DNA of 64,000 nt from Kudoa neothunni. Lineage: Eukaryota; Cnidaria. Below the pieces are notes generated by a model. The model had not been told where the DNA came from. It searched no databases and saw only the letters and a list, made by a program, of their open reading frames with translations. Of the stretch, positions 25,282 through 34,934 are shown in pieces. Every line of letters starts with the position of its first letter. The stretch's first letter is position 1. The stretch lies in the NCBI GenBank assembly GCA_964304625.1, contig OZ199839.1, positions 6,138,001 through 6,202,000 of the forward strand. The letters are read 5' to 3'. Both the position numbers and the translations under genes were made by a program.

Positions 25282-26901
25282 ATGGTGAAACAAATAAACA
25301 AAACGGATCCTCTTGAGTTGAGAGAAGACGATGCTAAAACATCTAAATCGATATCATCATCATTAGCTTCGGCTAAAAAGATATTCCGTTACGATGAACT
25401 GTTGAAAGTGGATAAAAACACACCACGATCTCAGTTTCAGTTTATCACCATTTGCCGGCCGATTTCTATGAATAAATTCGACATAGAAAAACATTCGGGA
25501 GTAGATTCTTTCTCCAGAAGCGACTCAGAATGTGCCAAGTTTTTGGTCGATAACGAGTCCGCACATTCAAACACTTTCTGTGAAACGGCTGCTTCACAAT
25601 ATAATCCAATAGACGATATCAGTAATCGACCGGTTGTAAGTATGCTGCTGGAAGATGAAGAAAATTCCAGCGAAACATACCACACCTCTGGAGGGAGAGA
25701 GCGAGAGGGAGAACGAGAACAAGAATGTTCTCGTCATTATAATACCGCTCACTCAATTCACACTCACGATAAATCCACAGTCACCTGTAACGTAGATGAG
25801 CTGGTGCGTGAAGGTGACTATGCTATATCGGTGGGTATTCTACCACAACGCATACATCAAGGCAGTAGCGGGAGTTATTTTGTGAAGAATGTCAACCAGC
25901 AGGTGATCGCAGTATTCAAACCAAAAAACGAAGAACCTTATGGCCGTCTGAACCCCAAATGGCTGAAATGGATGCACAAAACATGTTTGCCGTGTTGTTT
26001 TGGTCGCAGTTGTATTCTACCGAATCAAGGCTATCTATCCGAAGTAGGCGCCAGCGTGGTCGACAGCTATTTGGGTACTAATATTGTGCCCAAAACCTCA
26101 ATAGCTTGGCTGTCCAGTCCCACATTCAATTATGGCCGAATTGATCGATCAAATCTACGAGCGAAACGACTTCTCACAAAGAGTATGCCAAATTCGGTTT
26201 GCAAAAAAATCAAATGTGAACTTCCATCGAAGGTGGGGTCCTACCAAGAATTTGTTCATGATTTTATGGCGTCGAACCTATTTTTAAACAAAATTAATGA
26301 ATCGTTTTTTGAGTCTAAAATGGGACATGTGTTTTTGGAAAAATTCCAAAGAATGACACTACTTGACTATTTCATACGTAACACTGACCGTGGCAATGAC
26401 AACTGGCTGCTACATTTCGAAAACAAAGAAATACTTGAAATGCCCAATTTTTGGGATCACTGTGATGATGTAAATGATGAGATTATTGAATTGGCCGCTA
26501 TCGATAACGGTCTAGCATTTCCATTCAAACATCCCGATTCCTGGAGATCCTACCCCTTTCTCTGGGCATGGCAACCTTGTGCTAAAATCCCTTTTCTCGA
26601 CTCAATCAAGGAAAAATTCCTACCAAAACTCACCTCGTTGGATTCCATTGACGATCTTGTTTGTAGACTACGAGCATTATTCAGCATCGACAAAGGATTC
26701 AGTGAGGATCGATTCGACGATCAAATGGCCGTAATGAAAGGCCAAATCTACAATATTTGTAATGCTTTTCGTAACGATATGTCTCCTTTTGATATGGTCA
26801 AACAAAATGCTATTTATATTCGATCTCAAGGTGCATGGGACACTGTATCTATTTCGGATGAAAATGTCCACAAAAAACATCCCCTATTTTCCTGTATTTG
26901 A
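25282..26901 (+). CDS. PI4K2: phosphatidylinositol 4-kinase type II
   Basis: Membrane-bound kinase making PI4P on Golgi and endosomes. It is a single uninterrupted 539-codon frame. Residues ~1-170 are a divergent, low-complexity N-terminus including GGREREGEREQE. The catalytic domain follows: GSSGSYFVKN (glycine-rich loop), IAVFKPKNEEPYGRLNPKW, then CLPCCFGRSC, corresponding to the palmitoylated CCPCC cluster of vertebrate PI4K2A but with Leu replacing one Cys. Next come NQGYLSEVGASVVDSYL, the catalytic YFIRNTDRGNDNWLLHF, and AAIDNGLAFPFKHPDSWRSY with the metal-binding Asp. The C-terminal lobe (QMAVMKGQIYN) is complete. A polyadenylation-like AATAAA lies at about 26999. It is the only intronless host gene here. 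Confidence 0.93.
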   Translation: MVKQINKTDPLELREDDAKTSKSISSSLASAKKIFRYDELLKVDKNTPRSQFQFITICRPISMNKFDIEKHSGVDSFSRSDSECAKFLVDNESAHSNTFCETAASQYNPIDDISNRPVVSMLLEDEENSSETYHTSGGREREGEREQECSRHYNTAHSIHTHDKSTVTCNVDELVREGDYAISVGILPQRIHQGSSGSYFVKNVNQQVIAVFKPKNEEPYGRLNPKWLKWMHKTCLPCCFGRSCILPNQGYLSEVGASVVDSYLGTNIVPKTSIAWLSSPTFNYGRIDRSNLRAKRLLTKSMPNSVCKKIKCELPSKVGSYQEFVHDFMASNLFLNKINESFFESKMGHVFLEKFQRMTLLDYFIRNTDRGNDNWLLHFENKEILEMPNFWDHCDDVNDEIIELAAIDNGLAFPFKHPDSWRSYPFLWAWQPCAKIPFLDSIKEKFLPKLTSLDSIDDLVCRLRALFSIDKGFSEDRFDDQMAVMKGQIYNICNAFRNDMSPFDMVKQNAIYIRSQGAWDTVSISDENVHKKHPLFSCI

Positions 26902-28904
26902 ATTAATTTTTGTTTTTTTATTTTTTGTTTATTGTTTATTTTGATGAATTATGCGCAGCTTAATTAGTAGCTTAGTAATGTAAATACTAATACACATCAA
27001 TAAATAAAATTAAAATACAGAAAACTTCTATATTGCGTTATTCGTTATTTTTTTAACATATTTTTTAAGAATTTTATTTTGATGAGAACAAATAATAATA
27101 ATTTAAGTCGGAAATCTTTTTTTGATGATTTAATTCTATATAAGATGTAAAATGCCTTGCAATTAAAGCTGAAACTAGCTCGATTCCAGATACATATTGA
27201 AGATAAAATCAAAGTAAACAAACATTATGATACATTGAATAGTCAAGGTTCGAACTATGGTTGCACAGATACCATATTTTAAACCTCACTTGTTTTAGAC
27301 GTTTTTTGTATTCTAATGAGATTGCGCCAAAATTTTTAGTCCTTAAAATAAAAGCTTTTTTTCTATAAAATTTACTTATTTTTTCACTTAATAAGGGAAC
27401 CTACCTGATTGTGGTAATGGTAACGTGCGCGGCACCTAAAAAACATCTTCTTGCGCATTTGTTTCGAATTTCTTGTTTCAACAAACATTGAATTATTTTC
27501 ATTCTTTCTTAGTTATTAACTCAAAAGTTATTAATTATTACAATATAGATTTTTACTATTGATATATAATAATATACAAACTAACTTTAAAAATAAACTT
27601 TTTGCAAATTTCACGAAAACATCTCATTTTTCACATTAATAAAAATACTTTGTGAACTTATAAATATAGATATCAATGTACCAAAATTTATGTTAGTTTT
27701 TAATTTTTTTTTATTAAATTTTTTATTAGAAATTAAGAAATTATTCAGTTTTTATTATTAAATCTCAGGAACTAAATTTCTAAAATTGATTATATTGATT
27801 TTTTTACCTTGAAATATATGTCAAACATTCGAAATAAATTTTTTAAGTATATTTTTATGGTTTCATAAGTTTTGTTATATGCTAAAATTTCTTGACAACA
27901 AATTCAGAAAAATATACTAATTGTGAATATTTCAAAATGTAAACATTACATGTTAATTAAGGTTATTATTTTTGCCAGTACATATATAATTCATTTAAAC
28001 TAATAGGTTTATAGAAATAACAAATTTTTCGTTTTTATGTTTTTTTATAACTACATTTTTACGTTCATCGAATGCTATAATAAACACACATGGAAGATTT
28101 CCTCATAAAAAGTAATAACTTCCTATAATCTACCTTAAGTTATAACCCCAAAAATTTAATCAATATCTAAAGTTTAATCTTCATTAAGATTTGATATATA
28201 CTGTGGAAAATACAGTCAAGTTATGATATGATATGGTAAAATCTAATTTTATTGTTGTTACATATTCTAATTGATAAAACAATTATCATAGAATGTACGT
28301 TCAGTTGTTATTAATTAAGAGTATGATATATTTTGAACAAGGAGGTATCGAATAAATTATTAAAGATCGTATGTCTTTCTACCGATTTATCTATTATTGA
28401 ATTTTAGTGTTATTAATCCTGTTTTTGCAGTATAATAAATGTAACTAATTAATTAATTTAATTCTTCGAAGCCGATAATTGGTGTAAAAGTTATTATTAT
28501 GAAGCGTTTCTTTCTATTAAATGGTTTAACCTTAGGTATCGAAAGAAAATCTAACTAATCCGTGCTCGGATTTTTTGTTTTCCGTATGGATTTAATATTT
28601 TACTAGTGTTACTTATTTATGAGGATTTGAAATGTTAAAATGAATTGAAAATTTATTCTTTTCGTATTTATATACAATAATCCAATATTATCAATTGCTT
28701 GTATACTTCAATTCTAGGATATGCGTACCGATTTTAGTGTCATCTTCTCATTTTAAAAATAGTTCGAGTTCAAACACTTAACAAAATATTGAACAGATTG
28801 AGTTTTAATATATAATTATTAATTATACACAATAATAATTTATTAGATAATACATAATAATAATAATAATCCTTGTAAAACTTTTTGAATTCAAAACAAC
28901 TTTT

Positions 28905-28941
<37 letters not shown>

Positions 28942-29620
28942 GTTTATCTTGAAACTAAAAAAATATACCTTCAAAAAGTCTTCTATGGATTATGTTACGA
29001 TTAGGCATGTAATTAAATTGCATTAGTAAAGGGTCACTATTTCAAGGTTTAGGATGCGTATTCAGTTGCCATAGTTCGTTTAAAAAAATTAAAATTTTTT
29101 TCAATCACGTAAAAGTCTATAAAATGTTTTGATACAAATTTTAAAAATAAAGCGTCAACGGGATGAAATTATTTCTATAATTTTATTAAATGAAACTCCA
29201 GCGCAAAAAATTGAAAAAACAATTAACATATTTGCGTATCCAATAGTAAAATCTTAAAAAAACATTTTCAAAGAAGATAAAAATATATTTCGAGAGAAAT
29301 CGTGAAAAATATAGGAACTAATTGTATTCATTCAAAAGTATGTAACAAAGACTAAGTAATCCGAATTCTTTGGTGAATGTACGCATAAATAAAATATATA
29401 AATCAAAAATAAATATGATAAATAATTTTTATATAAACTGTATTTATATATGTTGTAAATTAGCGATAATATCATTTATATACGCATAACCAAATATACA
29501 CGCATGCGTACACGTGTAATAACAACCAATATAAAATAAACATGTTTCAACTCACATACATCATTTGAAAATTAAGAATAATTCATCACTTAGTTTAGCT
29601 CAAAATTTTGATATACAGTA
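26902..29620. other. gene-free AT-rich stretch
   Basis: 3' UTR of PI4K2 and then sequence without a recognisable gene. A (TA)n tract lies at 28907-28940 and a short (AAT)n tract just before it. Confidence 0.45.
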
Positions 29621-29737
29621 TGTAGTGAACCTAATATAATTAATCATCACCTTTATGTTATGGTCGAGGTTCGTCGTCGGTGGCGTGGTTAGTTTTGTTG
29701 AACCGTGTTTTCTATAGCTTGTCGCTGCCGCGTTACA
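29621..29737 (+). repeat. 5' LTR
   Basis: 117 bp, TG...CA, preceded by the target duplication CAGTA. It looks identical to the copy at 33669-33785. Confidence 0.95.
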
Positions 29738-29762
29738 TTTGGTGTCAGAGGTCCAAGTGAAA

Positions 29763-30503
29763 ATGAAAATCAAGGAAATTAATTTTGATATGCCGATCGA
29801 CGTGCAACTTGAGGAATTGGAGGCAAGATCCCTCATAAAAAACCACACGACGGAACAACATTACGCGTTCCTGCTACTAGCAATACCTATCCACCAACGT
29901 CCAATGTTAAAGCCGTCCGATCAAGAGAAACTCGAATTGGGTCCCGTAGAAGCGTTGACGAGGAGGATAAAGGGATATTATGCAAGTGTCACAAGTATAC
30001 AAAACCAGTGGACGATTTTCTTGAACGACAAAATAAAGTCAGGAGAGAGAATCCAAGAATTTGCCAATCGAATTTTGCTTCGCCTAAAAGCGGCTAGACC
30101 GAATGCGACGGCGGAAGATATAATATTCTTCCTGAAACCAAAAATTGTTGAGACAGTGCCAAAAATGTACCAACCCATATTGAACAGTGAATCCACCGGA
30201 AACATGGCGGTACTCGTGGAGAAAGCCCAAGCGTATCTTGACGCAAATCCGACAGACGCAACCGATACGACCCCATACATAAATGCTGTGAAACAACCAA
30301 TTTATCCTACTCGACCACCCAACAAACAGGAATGTTATAAATGTGGTAGTAGATACCATTTTGGCCACGAATGTAAGGGCCTCATACGCTGTAACATATG
30401 CCAAAAGGTTGGGCACATGGCAAAAAAATGCTATAGTCGGTCGGGAAACGAAAAAGGGGGCAGGCCTACTCTCGAGCCTCGCTCCCGAATTCACCGAAAT
30501 TAG
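29763..30503 (+). CDS. Gag of the Ty3/gypsy element
   Basis: Fossil retroelement part. A capsid-like region is followed by two C-terminal CCHC knuckles (CYKCGSRYHFGHEC and CNICQKVGHMAKKC), which bind nucleic acid in this family. The start is taken at the first ATG after the primer site. Confidence 0.85.
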   Translation: MKIKEINFDMPIDVQLEELEARSLIKNHTTEQHYAFLLLAIPIHQRPMLKPSDQEKLELGPVEALTRRIKGYYASVTSIQNQWTIFLNDKIKSGERIQEFANRILLRLKAARPNATAEDIIFFLKPKIVETVPKMYQPILNSESTGNMAVLVEKAQAYLDANPTDATDTTPYINAVKQPIYPTRPPNKQECYKCGSRYHFGHECKGLIRCNICQKVGHMAKKCYSRSGNEKGGRPTLEPRSRIHRN

Positions 30504-30514
30504 AGAGTATTGCC

Positions 30515-33500
30515 ATGACTACTAATATTCGAAACGAAGGCACGCCCCAGGGATTAATTGTGTCTTGTGCTTGCCCAGGATCCGAAAATTCATTTAGTGG
30601 CTTGGTGGATACAGGATCGTCGCATACCCTCATTAATGGAAAACTTATCAATAATAGTATGAATGTAGTGGAGTGTCCTTATATGTGTCTTTTCTCTGCG
30701 CGTGGCGACAAGATTGAAATATCGCATTTTATCACAATTCAAGTGCATATTGGTAGAGTTTGGGTAGATTGCAAAGCATTTATTGTTAACAATCTGATAT
30801 ACGATGCTATTATTGGGAGAGATTTTTTGTTCGAACATTGTAATATCATTATTGATACGAAATTATCTGATGGTCATTTGAACAATATCCCGCCAAGGAG
30901 CCAGTCGGTCAATACAATAAAATATCCATTACAGTCACTGGTAAAATCCCGAGATATCAAAGGTGTTAATATGGTTCGGTCTGTGGAAAGAGCTGGTGAT
31001 TGCTCAGTCGGAGAATACGCCATCCATAGGATTGTAACCGACGGTCACGAACCAATTTCATCTAGACCCTATAGAGTTCCCATACACTACAGGGATGCGG
31101 TAGACAAAGAAATAGACAGGATGCTATCGTTGGGAGTGATACAACGATCAAAAAGTGCTTGGTCATCTCCAGTTGTGATAGTGGAGAAGAAGAGCGGTGA
31201 TCTACGTCTGTGCGTCGATTACAGGAAATTGAACGATGTGACCGTAAAAGATGAATATCCACTGCCAATTCTTGAAGAAGTATTGGATTCACTTGGGGGT
31301 GCAAATTTTTTCTCAACTCTGGACTTGCAATCCGGCTATTGGCAAATACCGATGGCACCGGAGGATGTTGAAAAAACTGCATTTAGTCATGGTCGTGGAC
31401 TTTACGAATTTCTCAAAATGCCCTTCGGATTGTGTAATGGTCCAGCCACATTCCAAAGAATAATGGACAGACTACTTAGCGATTTGCCCTTTGCTATAGC
31501 ATACCTTGACGATATTGTGATATTCTCAAAGTCAAAATCTGAACATATGGACCACGTTGATATAGTATTGGAGAGGCTGGACACGGCAAATTTGAAAATT
31601 AACAACGAAAAATCCAAATTCTGCAAAAACGAGCTGGCTTATTTGGGATTCATTATCTCCAAGGATGGTATTCGGAATGACCCTGATAGAGTAAAAAGTA
31701 TATTGGACTGGAAAGAACCAAAATCCAAAGATGACTTGCAAGCTTTTCTTGGCGCTTTAAACTTTATGCATAGACACATTAAAGGATTGGCTAAGCTCTC
31801 ATCACATTTTACGGATATGATGTCATCGAAGGTACCATTCAAATGGGATGACGACGAAAGGAAAATGTTCCGCATATTGAAGGAGGCTGTAAAGGAGTCA
31901 CCTACTTTAGCATATCCGAATCCGGACATTCCATTCTATCTTGAATGTGATGCATCAAATACAGCTGTTGGAGCAGTGCTTTATCAGAGCCCGGAGAGAA
32001 AAGATGTCATTGCCTATACAAGTAAAAAGTTAAATTGCAGCCAAAAGAACTATAGTGTGACAGACAGAGAGGCATTGGCGATCGTAAACGCTGTACGAAA
32101 ATTTCGACATTACTTGATTGGGAAAAAATTCTTCATATTGACAGATCACAATCCCCTGGTCTATTTGAGGAGCATGAAAGATCCAAGAGGGAGACGCGCT
32201 CGTTGGTTGATGGAAATGGAAGACTATTGTTATGAAATTATGTATAAACCTGGATGTCAAAACAACATTGCGGATGCCCTGTCCAGAAGCGTGCTCAGTA
32301 TGGGAACATATGCTACCTACGATCAATTAAGGACAGCACAAAACGAGGATAAATGCATACAAGTCGCTAAAAATGCCAAGAGGAATCCGACGGAATCGAC
32401 AAAATTATCTGGAAACTCTGAACTGAAGAAATTGTATGATAGAAGAGACAAATTGGAAATGGTGGATGGATTACTTTGTCACGCCTCACGTTTTGGTAAA
32501 TTACCTGTTGTTCCATGGCGAATGAGAAGAATGATCGTTAAAAAAGTACATGAGGAATGTGCACACTCAGGAATAACGAAGACAGTACAAGTATTACGGA
32601 GAAATTTTTATTGGCCAACGCTAGAAGACGATGTTACATCTATGATAAAAAAGTGTGATATATGCCTGAAAGTGAAAGGAAATACTCATAAAGTAAAAGC
32701 ACCACTAATGCCGATCCCCGTGCTAGGTCCTTGTGTAAGATGGCACGTAGATTTTATGGGACCAATGGAAACTACATCAAACGGTAATAGGTTTGTAATT
32801 CTATTTATAGATCAATTTACTAAATGGGTGGAAGCAAAAGCCTTATCAACAATCACAGCTAAAGAAACCGCGGATGCTTTCTTTGAATTGATAATATCGC
32901 GCCACGGTTGCCCGAAATATCTACATTCGGATCAAGGAGTTCAGTTTGAATCAGTATTATTCGGTGATGTCTGTAGACTTTTTGGTGTTCAAAAGTCGCG
33001 GTCGACGGCCTATCACCCGGAAGGAAATGGCATGGCAGAGCGTCAAGTACGTAACATAAAAACTAAACTTAAAGCTCTCATTCTGGAAAACAACGCAGAA
33101 TGGGACCAAAGTTTAGATAAAGCCCTTCTGGCTACTAGAATAACGCCGTCAGCAACTACGGGTTATAGCCCCGCGTATTTAATGTATGGTAGAGAATTAG
33201 TTACACCTACTAGTACAATATCCTACAATCTAAACAATGCTGTTACAAACCCTCATGTTTACGCTGAGAAACTCTCGAATGCAATGAGAAGCGCATTAAA
33301 CAAAGCAAAAGAGAATATAGAAGAGGCACAAACGAAACAGTCTTATTACTACAACCGCAAAAATGTCAATGGAAAACAGAAAATAGGAAGTCATGTCTAC
33401 ATAAAGAATAGGAAAATCACTTCACTTGCCCCAAAATATGAAGGACCATATAAGGTAATAAAGGCAAAAGGCCCTGTTTGTTTTGTTGAAAACCACACCA

Positions 33501-33643
33501 ATAAAATTCAGTCCGTCCATGAAAATGACGTCTTGCCAACATATACCATCGATGAGTCAAATACCAATCCGAACACTAAACAAAACAATAGACCTACGAG
33601 AAACAAGAAAAGGCCGCTATACCTTGATGATTTCGAAGTATAA
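30515..33643 (+). CDS. Pol of the Ty3/gypsy element
   Basis: Fossil retroelement part, one long open frame. In order: aspartic protease with DTGSSHTLIN, reverse transcriptase with the YLDD box (AIAYLDDIVIFS), RNase H with TDHNPLVYL, the integrase zinc domain (HEECAHSG, then CDICLKVK) and the integrase catalytic core (WHVDFMGP, then HSDQGVQFES). It ends shortly before the polypurine tract. Domain order is typical of Ty3/gypsy. Confidence 0.93.
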   Translation: MTTNIRNEGTPQGLIVSCACPGSENSFSGLVDTGSSHTLINGKLINNSMNVVECPYMCLFSARGDKIEISHFITIQVHIGRVWVDCKAFIVNNLIYDAIIGRDFLFEHCNIIIDTKLSDGHLNNIPPRSQSVNTIKYPLQSLVKSRDIKGVNMVRSVERAGDCSVGEYAIHRIVTDGHEPISSRPYRVPIHYRDAVDKEIDRMLSLGVIQRSKSAWSSPVVIVEKKSGDLRLCVDYRKLNDVTVKDEYPLPILEEVLDSLGGANFFSTLDLQSGYWQIPMAPEDVEKTAFSHGRGLYEFLKMPFGLCNGPATFQRIMDRLLSDLPFAIAYLDDIVIFSKSKSEHMDHVDIVLERLDTANLKINNEKSKFCKNELAYLGFIISKDGIRNDPDRVKSILDWKEPKSKDDLQAFLGALNFMHRHIKGLAKLSSHFTDMMSSKVPFKWDDDERKMFRILKEAVKESPTLAYPNPDIPFYLECDASNTAVGAVLYQSPERKDVIAYTSKKLNCSQKNYSVTDREALAIVNAVRKFRHYLIGKKFFILTDHNPLVYLRSMKDPRGRRARWLMEMEDYCYEIMYKPGCQNNIADALSRSVLSMGTYATYDQLRTAQNEDKCIQVAKNAKRNPTESTKLSGNSELKKLYDRRDKLEMVDGLLCHASRFGKLPVVPWRMRRMIVKKVHEECAHSGITKTVQVLRRNFYWPTLEDDVTSMIKKCDICLKVKGNTHKVKAPLMPIPVLGPCVRWHVDFMGPMETTSNGNRFVILFIDQFTKWVEAKALSTITAKETADAFFELIISRHGCPKYLHSDQGVQFESVLFGDVCRLFGVQKSRSTAYHPEGNGMAERQVRNIKTKLKALILENNAEWDQSLDKALLATRITPSATTGYSPAYLMYGRELVTPTSTISYNLNNAVTNPHVYAEKLSNAMRSALNKAKENIEEAQTKQSYYYNRKNVNGKQKIGSHVYIKNRKITSLAPKYEGPYKVIKAKGPVCFVENHTNKIQSVHENDVLPTYTIDESNTNPNTKQNNRPTRNKKRPLYLDDFEV

Positions 33644-33668
33644 TCCATTATTCTAAAAGGGGGAGTAA

Positions 33669-33785
33669 TGTAGTGAACCTAATATAATTAATCATCACCT
33701 TTATGTTATGGTCGAGGTTCGTCGTCGGTGGCGTGGTTAGTTTTGTTGAACCGTGTTTTCTATAGCTTGTCGCTGCCGCGTTACA
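33669..33785 (+). repeat. 3' LTR
   Basis: 117 bp, looks identical to the 5' LTR, and is followed by the duplicated CAGTA. Confidence 0.95.
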
Positions 33786-34934
33786 CAGTAACTTATGGAT
33801 CGTGCGAAATTAGAAGACATACGTAATATCGCAATAAAACGTAAATTTAAGAATATATAGAAAAGTTAATTTGTATTCTATAAACTTTATAATAAAAATA
33901 ACGTATTTCCTAAATTTACCTTTAGAAAAATTAAAATAATAATTGTCATGTATTTTATGGCTCGTGCGTAATGAATTTTCTTCAAAACAGAAAAAATTAT
34001 GCCTTATGCGTCTACAGATGGTAAAAAAATTCCAACGCTATCCAAAAAGTTGAAATTATAAAATATTATTATAACCATACAGACTGCTTTTTTAACATAA
34101 TAACGATTATTCTATTCATAAGTAATAGCAACTCTTAAAAGGGAGAATAAATGGATATTTATCTAAAAATGAAGGAGTGGATTGAACTGAATAGAGCAAA
34201 GAAGACGGAATAACCTCAATATTTTGTTATCAGTAAATCTAATGAATTTTTTATGATGCCTCGAAATCAATACCTGTGTCTATTAGTTGGTTTATGACTT
34301 TGTAAAAAGGTTTAACATTTCGCATAATAGATTTTTAGCGAATCTTAAAATTTAAATCTACTTCCATTACGAATTAAATCGAATATTAAACTAAATAAAT
34401 ATGTTAGTTGGTTGAAATATAACCTAATTTAAAAATTTTTGTTTAATTTCGCACTATCCATAGGTCATTGTATATTGTTCAAATTTAATTGAAAAAGTAA
34501 TAACATAAGATATACGAAAAATATAAGGATTCTTAATATATTGAAAACTTTTATAAAAAGATTAAATTAATATAAAAAATGAAGTTTGATGAAATAATGA
34601 TAACTTTAGCGTATTTTCTTAATTAATAGATGCCGTAGTTGAAGTCAATTTTGTACGTTTTAATATATATAATATATATCCCTCAAATTTTAAAAAAATA
34701 ATTAATTATTTAAACTAAGAGCTATGTTTACTGTATGCACGTTTATGTGAAAAATTGCAAAAAATAGAATTATACATAAACCATTCTAATATATAATGTG
34801 TATGACAGTATTTATTATTTATTTTGAATTGCCTTTTTTACAATGGACATTTCTCTACCTGAAATTGAGCAAAGATCTGATAATATCATCAAATAATGTA
34901 GTTTCTACGTGAAGATTAGATTATTGGGTTAGAA
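33786..34934. other. intergenic stretch
   Basis: AT-rich flank between the LTR element and the 3' end of the golgin gene. Nothing is recognised. Confidence 0.4.

Larger units (their letters stand above)
29621..33785 (+). mobile_element. Ty3/gypsy LTR retrotransposon, looks whole
   Basis: Two 117-bp LTRs (29621-29737 and 33669-33785, TGTAGTGAAC...GTTACA) look identical, and the element is flanked by a 5-bp target duplication CAGTA (29616-29620, 33786-33790). After the 5' LTR, TGGTGTCAGAGG fits a primer site for a Leu tRNA. AAAGGGGGAG before the 3' LTR is a polypurine tract. The gag region (about 29763-30503) has two CCHC zinc knuckles, and the pol region (30515-33643) follows. There is no envelope-like gene. 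Matching LTRs imply a recent insertion. The order protease, RT, RNase H, integrase is that of Metaviridae, and the very short LTRs recall mag-like lineages (inference). Confidence 0.95.

Noticed and set aside
30084-32326. Long antisense open frames within the LTR element
   Set aside because: They are shadows of the gag and pol frames on the other strand, with no recognisable dom­ains.
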